NCBI RefSeq assembly: GCF_003206645.1
Contig: NZ_PZJP01000008.1
Span: 557,999-621,998, forward strand
Source: Salinicola aestuarinus
GTDB lineage: Bacteria; Pseudomonadota; Gammaproteobacteria; Pseudomonadales; Halomonadaceae
DNA length: 64,000 nt
Direction: 5' to 3'
Position numbers and translations under genes: made by a program
Part shown: one piece after another, positions 1-7,983 of the stretch
Layout: every line of letters begins with the position of its first letter
Position numbering within the stretch: position 1 is the stretch's first letter
Notes under the pieces: generated by a model
What the model was told of the DNA's origin: nothing
Seen by the model: only the letters and a program-made list of their open reading frames with translations
Database searches by the model: none

Positions 1-6
1 GGTGAC

Positions 7-57
7 CGCCAGCGCGCGCCTTACGGGGGGCGCGCTGGCGTCCAGGCTGGCGTCCAG
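7..57. repeat. Inverted repeat plus 12-nt tandem duplication in upstream non-coding DNA
   Basis: An 11-bp perfect inverted repeat (7-17 with 30-40) is followed by two exact copies of the 12-mer gctggcgtccag (34-45 and 46-57), so one arm of the hairpin is also the start of the first tandem copy. There is no coding support here. The T-run expected of a terminator is missing. The upstream gene lies outside the window. Confidence 0.6.
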
Positions 58-137
58 GGAAGGCGAATCCACACCAGGGGTGCGGATCAGCGTCATCCAG
101 TCGCGCTCCCGAGTGTCGGTCGGCGCGAGACACCATG

Positions 138-206
138 GCCAGCCCGTCCTCATGTCAGCCTGTCACCTTGCCAGCCCGTCCCTCTGTCAACCTGCCACCT
201 TGCCAG
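138..206. repeat. Imperfect 32-nt tandem repeat upstream of rsxB
   Basis: A unit with a 32-nt period occurs just over twice. The 12-mer gccagcccgtcc is at 138-149 and 170-181, and a 22-nt unit at 153-174 recurs at 185-206 with two substitutions. It ends about 55 nt before the putative rsxB -10 box. The function is unknown; it could be a degenerate minisatellite or a site array. Confidence 0.6.
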
Positions 207-261
207 TCAGTCCCCCCTGTTGGGAAATACGCACCATCTCGAAGCGCTCCCGGCGAGGCGC

Positions 262-267
262 TATAAT
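262..267 (+). promoter_or_regulatory. Putative -10 box (TATAAT) of rsxB-nth
   Basis: An exact TATAAT lies 29 nt before the TTG start of rsxB. No good -35 hexamer is seen 16-18 nt upstream, so this is a candidate only. Confidence 0.4.
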
Positions 268-296
268 GCCGCCTTTTCCCACCCCCGGAGCCTACG

Positions 297-1310
297 TTGT
301 CACTCGCCGAAATCCCCGTCGAACGCATCGATGCCGAGCTACCCCAGACGCAGTGCGGCAAATGCGGCCACGCGGGTTGCCGGCCCTACGCTGAGGCGAT
401 CGTCGACGGCGAGGCGATCAACCGGTGCCCGCCAGGCGGCGAAGCGACCCGCGACCGACTGGCCGCGCTCACCGGCCAGCCGCCCCTCGAGCTGATCGAA
501 CCGGCTCAGACGCCGTTGCTCGCGGTCATTCGTGAAGCCGAATGCATCGGCTGCACCAAGTGCATTCAGGCCTGCCCGGTGGACGCCATTGTCGGCGCCG
601 CCAAACAGATGCACAGCGTCATCGAGTCCGAGTGCACCGGCTGCGAGCTCTGCGTTGCGCCCTGCCCCGTCGACTGTATCGACCTGATCGAACACCCGAT
701 GTGGACCCAAGCCGCCAATGAAACGGCGCAGGACCGTTATCTGCAGCAGCGCGCCGTCAACGGGCGGCAACGATTCGACGCGCGCCAACGTCGGCTGGCA
801 CATCTGGCCGAGGAGAAGCGACGCCGCCGGGAACGCCGAATGGCCGCCTATCGCGCGAAGCCAGAAGCCCAAGCGTCGGAGACCGCGGTCGACGACGCCG
901 GGAAAACCGCCGAGACGCCGGTCGATCACACCGCGCTCAAGGCACGCCGAGCCACACTCAAGGCGCGGGTTGCGAAACTCGATCGCCAGATGGCCAAGGC
1001 GACAGCGGGCGAGCGAGCGCCACTCGAGGCGAGACGTAAAGCGCTGGGCAGCGAGCTCGAGGCACTCGACGGTCAGCTCGCGACGCCGTCGGACGAGACA
1101 CCATCGAACAGCCGCGGTAGCCATCTTGCCGCCTCGGCCGCACGTGAAGCGCTGCGCAAGGCACGCCAGCAGCTCGCGCATTTTCGGCGTCAGCACGACA
1201 ACGCGGGCATGGCGAGGGCCGAAGCGCAGATTGCCGACGCCCAACGGCTGCTGGCGCGTGCCGGCGAAACGCCGGGGGGAGACTCGGGCCCACAGGGAGC
1301 GTCATCATGA
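297..1310 (+). CDS. rsxB: RsxB/RnfB-type ferredoxin, anchorless, with coiled-coil C-terminus
   Basis: Iron-sulphur protein of the Rsx/Rnf electron-transport family. Residues 1-50 form the Fe4S4 domain (C20, C23, C28, C44, pattern CX2CX4CX15C). Residues 80-128 carry two CX2CX2CX3CP ferredoxin clusters (C83/86/89/93 and C113/116/119/123). From about 150 to 337 the protein is highly charged, Ala/Arg/Lys/Glu-rich and probably coiled coil; canonical RsxB is only about 190 residues. The start is TTG with GGAG at 287-290, six nt away, and an in-frame TAA at 264-266 excludes an upstream extension. The usual N-terminal membrane anchor of RnfB is therefore absent. The stop overlaps the nth start (ATGA). 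No rsxA/C/D/G/E is adjacent downstream, so the partner proteins are unknown. Confidence 0.9.
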   Translation: MSLAEIPVERIDAELPQTQCGKCGHAGCRPYAEAIVDGEAINRCPPGGEATRDRLAALTGQPPLELIEPAQTPLLAVIREAECIGCTKCIQACPVDAIVGAAKQMHSVIESECTGCELCVAPCPVDCIDLIEHPMWTQAANETAQDRYLQQRAVNGRQRFDARQRRLAHLAEEKRRRRERRMAAYRAKPEAQASETAVDDAGKTAETPVDHTALKARRATLKARVAKLDRQMAKATAGERAPLEARRKALGSELEALDGQLATPSDETPSNSRGSHLAASAAREALRKARQQLAHFRRQHDNAGMARAEAQIADAQRLLARAGETPGGDSGPQGASS

Positions 1311-1945
1311 ACGCGGACAAGCGTCAGCAGATATTCGCGCGACTCAAGGCGCACAACCCAGAGCCCACCACCGAGTTGAATTGGAACACGCCGTTCGAGC
1401 TGCTCGCCGCGGTTCTGCTGTCAGCGCAGGCAACCGACGTCGGCGTCAACAAGGCGACGGCAAGACTCTTCCCCGTGGCCAATACGCCGCAGGCGATCCT
1501 CGATCTGGGCATCGACGGACTCAAGGAAAACATCAAGACCATCGGCCTCTACAACACCAAGGCCGACAACCTGATGAAAACGTGTCACCGCCTGGTGACG
1601 GCGTTCGACGGCGACATCCCCAGAACGCGAGAAGGCCTGGAGTCGCTGCCCGGCGTAGGACGCAAGACGGCCAATGTCGTCCTCAACACGGCCTTTGGGG
1701 AACTGACGATGGCCGTGGATACGCACATCTTTCGCGTGTCCAATCGCACACGCATCGCCCCCGGAAAGAACGTCACCGAGGTCGAGAACAAGCTGATGCG
1801 CCACGTTCCCAAGGCCTATCTCAAGGATGCCCACCACTGGCTCATCCTGCACGGGCGCTACACCTGCCTGGCTCGCAAGCCGCGCTGCGGAAGCTGCGTG
1901 ATCGAGGATCTCTGCGAGTACCCTGAAAAGGTCGAGATCGGCTAG
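1307..1945 (+). CDS. nth: Endonuclease III
   Basis: Bifunctional DNA glycosylase/AP lyase that removes oxidised pyrimidines in base-excision repair. It has 212 residues, close to the 211 of the E. coli enzyme. The helix-hairpin-helix motif [13 protein letters not shown] holds the Schiff-base lysine K120, and VDTH holds the catalytic D138. The C-terminal 4Fe-4S cluster ligands are C187, C194, C197 and C203 (CX6CX2CX5C). It is translationally coupled to rsxB by a 4-nt ATGA overlap. rsxB-nth adjacency is common in gammaproteobacteria, which supports both calls. Confidence 0.97.
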   Translation: MNADKRQQIFARLKAHNPEPTTELNWNTPFELLAAVLLSAQATDVGVNKATARLFPVANTPQAILDLGIDGLKENIKTIGLYNTKADNLMKTCHRLVTAFDGDIPRTREGLESLPGVGRKTANVVLNTAFGELTMAVDTHIFRVSNRTRIAPGKNVTEVENKLMRHVPKAYLKDAHHWLILHGRYTCLARKPRCGSCVIEDLCEYPEKVEIG

Positions 1946-2074
1946 CGCCGGTCTCGGTTGGGCGAATGGCGTGACGACGCGGGAGAGCGACAGCGCTGAC
2001 GGCGCGACGAATGTGCCGAGCCTGAACTCGCTGACGCCTGTCGGATCACTCGTGCCTCAAGCGCGTTGCCAAGA

Positions 2075-2581
2075 TCAAGGGGAAGTCTCGGGCTCGAACG
2101 AGTCTTGCACCCGCTCCTCTGACGGCTGACCGTCCGCGTCCGCAGACGAATCATCCTCGGCCGAGTCGTAGGTCGTTACCTCGCTGGCGTTGTCGGCGTC
2201 AGCGCGCGTCGCCGGACTCTCTTCCGCCTCCGCGGCTTCCGGGGACGACGCGGTACCGGGGGCACTCATCTGCGTGGGGCCCTGTCGGTTGTAGACCACC
2301 TTCCGCGTGCCGCCGTCGCAGCTGCCGACCACCTCGGCACCGGCATACGCCTCTCCCTCTCGGACCATACCGCCGTCGACCTGAGCGTTGTCGACGACCG
2401 CCAACAGAAAGTGCCGGGCGCCATTGTCGCGAATGGTCTGATCGATCTGCGCTTTCAAGCGCTCGCAGGCGAGCCGCGTTCCGGACTGCGGCGACGAACT
2501 CTGCGCCCAGGTGACACTCGATGACAGCCACAGCGCGCTCAGACTCGCCACCACTACCGTCCTCACCGACAATCCTTTCAT
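2075..2581 (-). CDS. Secreted DUF1161 family protein with acidic tail
   Basis: A small exported protein of unknown function. Residues 1-26 look like a Sec signal peptide ending in TWA. The mature core has the features I associate with DUF1161: a CERLKAQID segment, a VVDN segment and VVGSCDGGTRKVVY, with two cysteines that could pair. After about residue 110 the sequence becomes low-complexity, rich in Glu, Asp, Ala and Ser, which is not part of the core domain; long acidic tails fit a halophile periplasm. The ATG is preceded by AGGTGA. It is monocistronic, convergent to nth, with 130 nt of unremarkable sequence between them. Confidence 0.75.
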   Translation of the reverse strand: MKGLSVRTVVVASLSALWLSSSVTWAQSSSPQSGTRLACERLKAQIDQTIRDNGARHFLLAVVDNAQVDGGMVREGEAYAGAEVVGSCDGGTRKVVYNRQGPTQMSAPGTASSPEAAEAEESPATRADADNASEVTTYDSAEDDSSADADGQPSEERVQDSFEPETSP

Positions 2582-2730
2582 GGTGTCACCTCGTCCCTAA
2601 CGACATCGTTCGCCGGAAATCCCCGGCCTGTTGGACTGGTGCGGTGTCGGCGCAAGCCGTCTCCCGCGCCCTGTCACCGTCATCGACTCGACGTGCTGCC
2701 GTGACCCGCCGGGTCCCGACGGTACGCTGT

Positions 2731-3393
2731 CTAAAGCGCGAACTCGCCGATCCTGGCCACGGTACGCTGATAGGCAGGACGCTCGCGGACCTGGTCGAGA
2801 AACCGCCTTGCGTTGGGCCGGCTCGCCAATTCACCGCCTCTTTCGCAGGCCAGCAAAACGAAGCTCATCTGGATGTCGGCCGCGGTGAACTGCTCTCCGG
2901 CGAACCAGGTGTGGTGGCCAAGCTCGCTCTCCCAGTAGTCCAGATTCGTCTTGAGCTGCGGGTTCAGATATTGCTGTCTCACGCCCTGCTCGAGCATCTT
3001 TCCGGCGGGCCGAAGCACCATCGGTACCGGTTTCCTGCCCAGCCTCGACATCACCAGCCGCATCACCAACAGAGGCATGGCGGAGCCCTCGGCGTAATGT
3101 AGCCAGTGCAGATAGCGCACCCACTGCGGTGTGCCGACGGGAGGCACCAGCCACTGACCGTCGTGACGCGCGATGAGGTATTCGATGATCGCCCCCGACT
3201 CCGCCACCGTGTGGTCGTCGTCGGTCAACACGGGAGACTTGCCGAGCGGATGCACCTGCTTCAGCGCCGCCGGCGCCAGTTGCGTCTTGGGGTCCCGCGG
3301 ATAGGTTCGGATTTCGTAGTCGACGGCGAGCTCTTCGAGCAGCCAGACGATTCGCTGTGAGCGGGAATTCTCCAGATGGTGTACGACGATCAT
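2731..3393 (-). CDS. Glutathione S-transferase family protein
   Basis: A 220-residue cytosolic GST-fold protein. Residues 1-80 are a thioredoxin-like N-terminal domain with SRSQRIVWLLEEL near the start (the serine-containing glutathione-contact region), a cis-proline in KSPVL and ESGAIIEYL, the usual gamma-glutamyl contact. Residues 90-220 are the helical C-terminal domain. Substrate cannot be told from sequence. It stands alone, 79 nt before the end of the glycosyltransferase gene upstream of it on the same strand. Confidence 0.88.
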   Translation of the reverse strand: MIVVHHLENSRSQRIVWLLEELAVDYEIRTYPRDPKTQLAPAALKQVHPLGKSPVLTDDDHTVAESGAIIEYLIARHDGQWLVPPVGTPQWVRYLHWLHYAEGSAMPLLVMRLVMSRLGRKPVPMVLRPAGKMLEQGVRQQYLNPQLKTNLDYWESELGHHTWFAGEQFTAADIQMSFVLLACERGGELASRPNARRFLDQVRERPAYQRTVARIGEFAL

Positions 3394-3472
3394 GTCGTGG
3401 CGCCTGTCCTCGATGAGTGATGAATCAACGATAGGGGGTTATCCCCAGCGGCGCCACTGGCGGCAAGCGCTG

Positions 3473-4552
3473 TCAGATCGCCAGCACTTCGCGATAGCGC
3501 TGGCGCCACATGGGCCAGCGCCATTGATCGGCATCCGGCGGTGCCGGGCGCGATGCCGGGTCTTCCAGCCATCCGGCGAGCCTTGTCGCCAGGCTCTCGA
3601 CGTCCCCCGGGTAGCGGTAGGCACCGGCGTAGTAATCCGGGAAGCAGAGCCGATCCGGCACCAGCGGCACGCAGCCGAGTGCCACCGCCTCCATGATCGC
3701 AAGCCCCTGAAACTCGTGATGCGTGGTCGACACGACAATATCCGCACTGGCGAGCCATTCCCGGTAGGCCACCGGCGACTGTTCGCCCCAGCAGAGCACG
3801 CGGTCGCCGAGCCAGCTTCTGGCCGCGTCGAACACCTCGGGGCTGTCGCGAAACTGCTGGCCCATCACCACGACTTCGAAGGCCACCTCCCACTCGATGA
3901 GCAGGGCGAGCGCGGAGAAGAAGTCTTCCGGATTCTTGTCATACTCCCAGCGATGGTTCCACACGATCCGGCGTCCCGCGCGCGGCCTGACTGCCGAGGT
4001 GACTCTCTGCGAGTCGGCGTCTGCGGCGCCATCCGACAATGGCACCGGCAGCACCTCGGCGACGGCGGACAGGCGTTCGAGTCTCGGGCCAATCTTCGGT
4101 CTGTCCGGCATTCTCGCGAGAAACGCCGAGACGCCGGAAAAGAAGCTGTCGCGGTTGTAGCGGCTATTGAAGATGACCGTATCGGCAGCGAGTGCCGAGT
4201 AGAGATTGACCATCGCCGGCTCCGGACGAGGCATCTGCTTCTCCGAGCGCGGAAAGGCGAACTGGTTTTCGTGGAAGTAGACCACCTTGTGGGCGCCGGC
4301 AAGTGAGGGGTGCAGCCCGAGCAGCGTCGCCAGATCGACCATCGAGGTGGCGACAACCAGATCGAATGGCTGATCAAGCGCCTCCTCGGCGTCGAGATGC
4401 CAGAGCAGCGGATTGGCGCGAATCCGCCAGGAGAAGTGTCGCGGCGGAAGTGCCAGGCGTGTCCATTCGATGCCGGGAAACGCTTCGACCAAGCCGTCGG
4501 CCCACACGCGATGACTGACGGCGTCATAGGCGGATAGCAGCAGCGCTTTCAT
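3473..4552 (-). CDS. Glycosyltransferase, tRNA-queuosine mannosyltransferase-like (DUF3524)
   Basis: A 359-residue GT-B glycosyltransferase. The N-terminus (LLLSAYDAVSHRVWADGL, then FSWRIRANPL) matches the DUF3524 domain of GTDC1/QTMAN-type enzymes, which mannosylate queuosine in tRNA-Asp. The C-terminal half is a group-1 transferase domain with WNHRWEYDKNPEDF and HHEFQGLAIMEAVALGCVPLVPD, which holds the nucleotide-sugar-binding E-x7-E region. The open frame runs upstream to 4702, but the ATG at 4552 starts the conserved domain, has AGGA nine nt upstream, and lies just after the terminator of the preceding gene. Assignment to queuosine modification is by family resemblance. Confidence 0.82.
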   Translation of the reverse strand: MKALLLSAYDAVSHRVWADGLVEAFPGIEWTRLALPPRHFSWRIRANPLLWHLDAEEALDQPFDLVVATSMVDLATLLGLHPSLAGAHKVVYFHENQFAFPRSEKQMPRPEPAMVNLYSALAADTVIFNSRYNRDSFFSGVSAFLARMPDRPKIGPRLERLSAVAEVLPVPLSDGAADADSQRVTSAVRPRAGRRIVWNHRWEYDKNPEDFFSALALLIEWEVAFEVVVMGQQFRDSPEVFDAARSWLGDRVLCWGEQSPVAYREWLASADIVVSTTHHEFQGLAIMEAVALGCVPLVPDRLCFPDYYAGAYRYPGDVESLATRLAGWLEDPASRPAPPDADQWRWPMWRQRYREVLAI

Positions 4553-4570
4553 GAGGGGGATTCCTGAACG

Positions 4571-4597
4571 TAAAAACGGCGCCCGGGTGGGCGCCGT
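4571..4597 (-). terminator. Rho-independent terminator of the hlyU-type gene
   Basis: A perfect 9-bp stem ACGGCGCCC/GGGCGCCGT (4589-4597 with 4576-4584, read on the minus strand) with a 4-nt loop, followed by TTTTTAC. It lies between the HlyU stop and the glycosyltransferase start, so the latter needs its own promoter or read-through. Confidence 0.88.
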
Positions 4598-4623
4598 CTC
4601 TGGTGGCGGAGCGCGCGATGCGC

Positions 4624-4944
4624 TCAGTGCGACTGGTCGAAAAGGTCGTCGCCGAGATCGTCGATATAGCGCTGACTCTTGCTCACGGTCAGTTCCACGC
4701 AAGCCTCTTCGCCAGGCACCACGTCAGATCGCTCGAAGCGCCGCTCGCGTGTCTCGCCCTCGTTCTGAGGCTTTCGAATCCAGCCGCTGACGCGATACTG
4801 GCCGTTCGCCTCCTGCGGATCGGGAACGATCAGAAAGCCCTTGTACTCGACCGGCTCGTACGCTTTCGAGGGCTTCGCCGAGCGGCCACCGCGATCGCTG
4901 GCGTCACCGGCACCGAACAGTCGAGCAAACAATTTCTGCAGCAT
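4624..4944 (-). CDS. HlyU family protein
   Basis: A 106-residue protein of the HlyU family (named for the Vibrio regulator, though members in this Pfam group are small and poorly characterised). Conserved features are YKGFLIVPDPQ, GQYRVSGWIRK, RERRFERSDVV and the C-terminal KSQRYIDDLGDDLF. It has a strong ribosome-binding site (GGGAGG) before the ATG. It lies 35 nt downstream of argG on the same strand and could be cotranscribed with it. A perfect intrinsic terminator follows. Function is unproven. Confidence 0.8.
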   Translation of the reverse strand: MLQKLFARLFGAGDASDRGGRSAKPSKAYEPVEYKGFLIVPDPQEANGQYRVSGWIRKPQNEGETRERRFERSDVVPGEEACVELTVSKSQRYIDDLGDDLFDQSH

Positions 4945-4979
4945 CCCTTTCCTCCCTTGAACCGCGTAAGAAACGACGA

Positions 4980-6200
4980 TCAGTCAGCCGAGCGCCCCTT
5001 GCCGGCGGCGATACGCAGGCGCAGTGCGTTGAGCTTGATGAAGCCTTCGGCATCCTTCTGGTCGTAGGCACCGGCGTCGTCTTCGAAGGTCGCGATCGAC
5101 TCATCGAACAGCGATTGTTCCGACTGACGACCCACGACGATGGCATTGCCCTTGTAGAGCTTGAGGCGCACGACACCGTTGACGTAGGTCTGAGTCTCGT
5201 CGATCGCCGCCTGGAGCATACGGCGTTCCGGGCTCCACCAGTAGCCGTTGTAGATGACCTTGGCATACTTGGGCATCAGCTCGTCTTTGAGGTGCGCCGC
5301 TTCGCGGTCGAGCGTGATCGACTCGATGGCGCGACGCGCACGCAGCATGATGGTGCCGCCCGGGGTCTCGTAGCAGCCACGAGACTTCATGCCGACGTAG
5401 CGGTTCTCGACGATGTCGAGACGGCCGATGCCGTTGTCACCGCCCACCTGGTTCAGCCGCGACAGCACTTCGTGGGGCTTGAGCGCCTCACCGTCGATGG
5501 CGACGATGTCACCCTTCTCGAAGGTCAATTCGATGTAGGTCGGTGCGTCCGGAGCCGCTTCCGGAGAGACACTCCAGCGCCACATCTCTTCTTCTGCTTC
5601 GGTCCACGGATCCTCGAGAACACCGCCCTCGTAGGAGATATGCAGCAGGTTGGCGTCCATCGAGTACGGCGACTTCTTCTTGTTCTTGGAGAAGTCCACC
5701 GGGATCTCGTGCTCTTCGCAGTAGTTCATCAACTTCTCGCGGGAGTTGAGATCCCACTCACGCCACGGTGCGATGACCTTGACCCCCGGCTTGAGCGCAT
5801 AGGCACCCAGCTCGAAGCGGACCTGATCGTTCCCCTTGCCGGTCGCGCCGTGAGAGATCGCGTCCGCGCCGGTCTCGTTGGCAATCTCGATCAGCCGCTT
5901 GGCGATCAGCGGGCGAGCGATGGAGGTGCCAAGCAGATACTCGCCCTCATAGATCGTATTGGCGCGGAACATCGGGTAGACGTAGTCGCGAACGAACTCT
6001 TCGCGCAGGTCTTCGATGTAGATCTCCTTGACCCCGAGTGCCTGCGCCTTGGCACGTGCGGGTTCCACCTCTTCGCCCTGACCGATATCGGCGGTAAAGG
6101 TGACCACTTCGCAGCCATAGGTCTCTTGCAGCCACTTCACGATCACGGAAGTGTCGAGGCCGCCGGAGTAGGCGAGGACGACCTTCTTGATATCGGACAT
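4980..6200 (-). CDS. argG: Argininosuccinate synthase
   Basis: ATP-dependent condensation of citrulline with aspartate, the penultimate step of arginine synthesis. It has 406 residues, typical of the class found in most bacteria. The N-terminal ATP pyrophosphatase loop is [11 protein letters not shown] (residues 9-19). Further conserved segments are [15 protein letters not shown] and [17 protein letters not shown]. The ATG has AAGGAG seven nt upstream. argF lies 16 kb away on the other strand, so the arginine genes are dispersed. The start is divergent from rnt. Confidence 0.98.
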   Translation of the reverse strand: MSDIKKVVLAYSGGLDTSVIVKWLQETYGCEVVTFTADIGQGEEVEPARAKAQALGVKEIYIEDLREEFVRDYVYPMFRANTIYEGEYLLGTSIARPLIAKRLIEIANETGADAISHGATGKGNDQVRFELGAYALKPGVKVIAPWREWDLNSREKLMNYCEEHEIPVDFSKNKKKSPYSMDANLLHISYEGGVLEDPWTEAEEEMWRWSVSPEAAPDAPTYIELTFEKGDIVAIDGEALKPHEVLSRLNQVGGDNGIGRLDIVENRYVGMKSRGCYETPGGTIMLRARRAIESITLDREAAHLKDELMPKYAKVIYNGYWWSPERRMLQAAIDETQTYVNGVVRLKLYKGNAIVVGRQSEQSLFDESIATFEDDAGAYDQKDAEGFIKLNALRLRIAAGKGRSAD

Positions 6201-6242
6201 GCAGCAACTCCTTGGGTGATGCGTCGGCTCTTAACAGTAAAT

Positions 6243-6279
6243 GACCGCTGAGCGGTCGATCGTCGAACGTTTGAGTATA
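6243..6279 (-). promoter_or_regulatory. Candidate argG -10 box and leader palindrome
   Basis: On the minus strand TATACT (6279-6274) could be the argG -10; the -35 is poor. Downstream of it, in the presumed 5' leader, is the palindrome gaccgct-g-agcggtc (6243-6257), able to form a hairpin or bind a protein. It does not resemble an ArgR box. Confidence 0.35.
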
Positions 6280-6393
6280 CCGCCGTCGCCACCTGCATAA
6301 CACCGACTGACACGACGCCTCGGCACGAATTTGCTAGACTCTCGAAGCTTTGCGGCCAGCCGCTACTGATCATCAGGGAATGGGAGTTATTGC

Positions 6394-7059
6394 ATGTCGG
6401 ACGCCAGCACTAAGGAGCTGATGGCGCAACGTTTTCGCGGGTATCTCCCAGTGGTGATCGATATCGAGACCGGGGGCTTCAACGCGGCCACGGATGCGCT
6501 GCTGGAGATCGCCGCCGTGCCGCTGACGATCGATGACCAGGGCAATCTGCTGCCGCTGGAGACGATCACCTTTCACATCACGCCCTTCGAGGGCGCCAAT
6601 GTGGAAAAGGCCGCCCTGGAGTTCACCGGTATCGATCTCGACAGCGCGTTTCGGCGCGAGATCGCCGTCACCGAGAAGGAAGCGCTCGACGGCATTTTCA
6701 AACCGGTCCGCAAGACGCTCAAGTCCCACGGCTGCACCCGTGCGATTCTCGTCGGGCACAACGCCTCCTTCGATCAGGGCTTCCTCAATGCGGCGATTAA
6801 CCGCTGCGGGATCAAGCGCAACCCCTTCCACCCGTTCTCGAGCTTCGATACCGCCACGCTGTCCGCGCTGGTCTACGGTCAGACCGTGCTCGCCCGCGCC
6901 TGCCAGGCCGCCGGCATCGAGTTCGATAACGCCTCGGCTCACTCCGCCCGCTACGACACCGAGCGCACCGCGGAGCTCTTCTGCGCCATCGTCAACCGCT
7001 TCAAGGATCTGGGCGGCTGGAATCTGGCGATGAAAGAACAGGGTTTCGACGAGCCCTGA
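6394..7059 (+). CDS. rnt: Ribonuclease T
   Basis: A 3'-to-5' exoribonuclease that trims tRNA CCA ends and stable RNA 3' ends. It is a DEDDh exonuclease of 221 residues: D23 and E25 in [10 protein letters not shown]128 in [10 protein letters not shown]184 and D189 in [10 protein letters not shown], which match the catalytic set of the E. coli enzyme in order and spacing. The ATG is preceded by GGGAG. It converges with grxD over a shared strong hairpin. rnt beside grxD is a frequent order in gammaproteobacteria. Confidence 0.96.
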   Translation: MSDASTKELMAQRFRGYLPVVIDIETGGFNAATDALLEIAAVPLTIDDQGNLLPLETITFHITPFEGANVEKAALEFTGIDLDSAFRREIAVTEKEALDGIFKPVRKTLKSHGCTRAILVGHNASFDQGFLNAAINRCGIKRNPFHPFSSFDTATLSALVYGQTVLARACQAAGIEFDNASAHSARYDTERTAELFCAIVNRFKDLGGWNLAMKEQGFDEP

Positions 7060-7157
7060 CACGACTTTCGGTCGTGCCTTTCTCCTGGCTGACGACGGCC
7101 CCGCGAGGACGATCGTCGCGCCAGACGCTCTACCAGAGACGACCCGCCAAAAACGAC

Positions 7158-7189
7158 AACGCCCCGTCCGATGCTTCGGACGGGGCGTT
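7158..7189. terminator. Bidirectional terminator between rnt and grxD
   Basis: Arms 7158-7170 (aacgccccgtccg) and 7177-7189 are perfectly complementary over 13 bp with a 6-nt loop. On the minus strand the stem is followed by gtcgttttt, on the plus strand by ctgctt. It can serve both convergent genes. Confidence 0.88.
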
Positions 7190-7218
7190 CTGCTTCGCAG
7201 CGGGACTGCTGGCCTCGC

Positions 7219-7563
7219 TCAGCTTTCGCTGGAAGTCTCGGAGGCGTTGGCCACCGCTTCCTTGATCATCGGCTCGAGTTCACCGCTCTGGTACATCTCG
7301 ACGATGATATCGCAGCCGCCGACCAGCTCGCCGTTGATCCACAGCTGCGGAAACGTCGGCCAGCTGGCGTATTTCGGCAGCTCGGTACGGATATCCGGGT
7401 TGTCGAGAATGTTGACGAAGGCGAAACGCTCGCCGCAAGCCATCAGCGCCTGCACGGCCTGGGCCGAGAAACCGCACTGCGGCAGCTGCGGTGTGCCCTT
7501 CATGTACAGCAGGATCGTGTTTTCGCCGATCTGCTGCTTGATCGTTTCGATGGTATCGCTCAT
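7219..7563 (-). CDS. grxD: Monothiol glutaredoxin (Grx4 type)
   Basis: A CGFS-type glutaredoxin that binds and transfers 2Fe-2S clusters with glutathione and BolA partners. It has 114 residues with CGFS at 30-33, the preceding KGTPQLPQ, and the WPTFPQLWINGELVGGCDI segment that holds the cis-proline and glutathione contacts. Full length. It converges with rnt. Confidence 0.96.
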   Translation of the reverse strand: MSDTIETIKQQIGENTILLYMKGTPQLPQCGFSAQAVQALMACGERFAFVNILDNPDIRTELPKYASWPTFPQLWINGELVGGCDIIVEMYQSGELEPMIKEAVANASETSSES

Positions 7564-7983
7564 GTGACGTCCTTTGACGGGAAGGGCATCGACTCGACCC
7601 CCTCGCGTGCGCGCGAAAAATGAAATGTCCGTGCCCTCATTCTACTGATGAGACCGCGCGAATACACCCCTGAGCCTGACCGCACTGGCTAAGCGGCCCA
7701 AAACGCGCCCGACAGGCTCAGACCGGCGAAGAGGCCCCCTGCCCCCTCACGTGGCGGCGAATGGATCCCATGGCTCTGGCGGCGCCGCATCAAGGTCGTG
7801 CGTGATGACACACCGCTTGGCCAGCCCACCCACCATCGAGCACAGACGAACCCGACGGCGGGACGGCACCGATCTCTCGAGACGCGGGCGCACTCGGCAT
7901 GAAAACGAGGCACGTCGACAAAAGGGGTAGCGAAAGCGCCTACGCTGAGAGGCAGTCGACAACACTAACAATCAGGCTCATCC
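7564..7983. other. 420-nt intergenic region between grxD and the MscS gene
   Basis: No gene is supported here; two short minus-strand frames lack conserved character and good starts. The one structure seen is a perfect 9-bp inverted repeat, ctgagcctg (7670-7678) and caggctcag (7713-7721), with a 34-nt spacer. The promoters of the divergent grxD and mscS-type genes must be in this region. Confidence 0.5.

Noticed and set aside
1..296. 130-codon plus-strand frame at the window start
   Set aside because: It overlaps repeats and rsxB in another frame and shows no protein-like sequence.
5115..6251. 378-codon plus-strand open frame
   Set aside because: Antisense shadow of argG, which is fully conserved.
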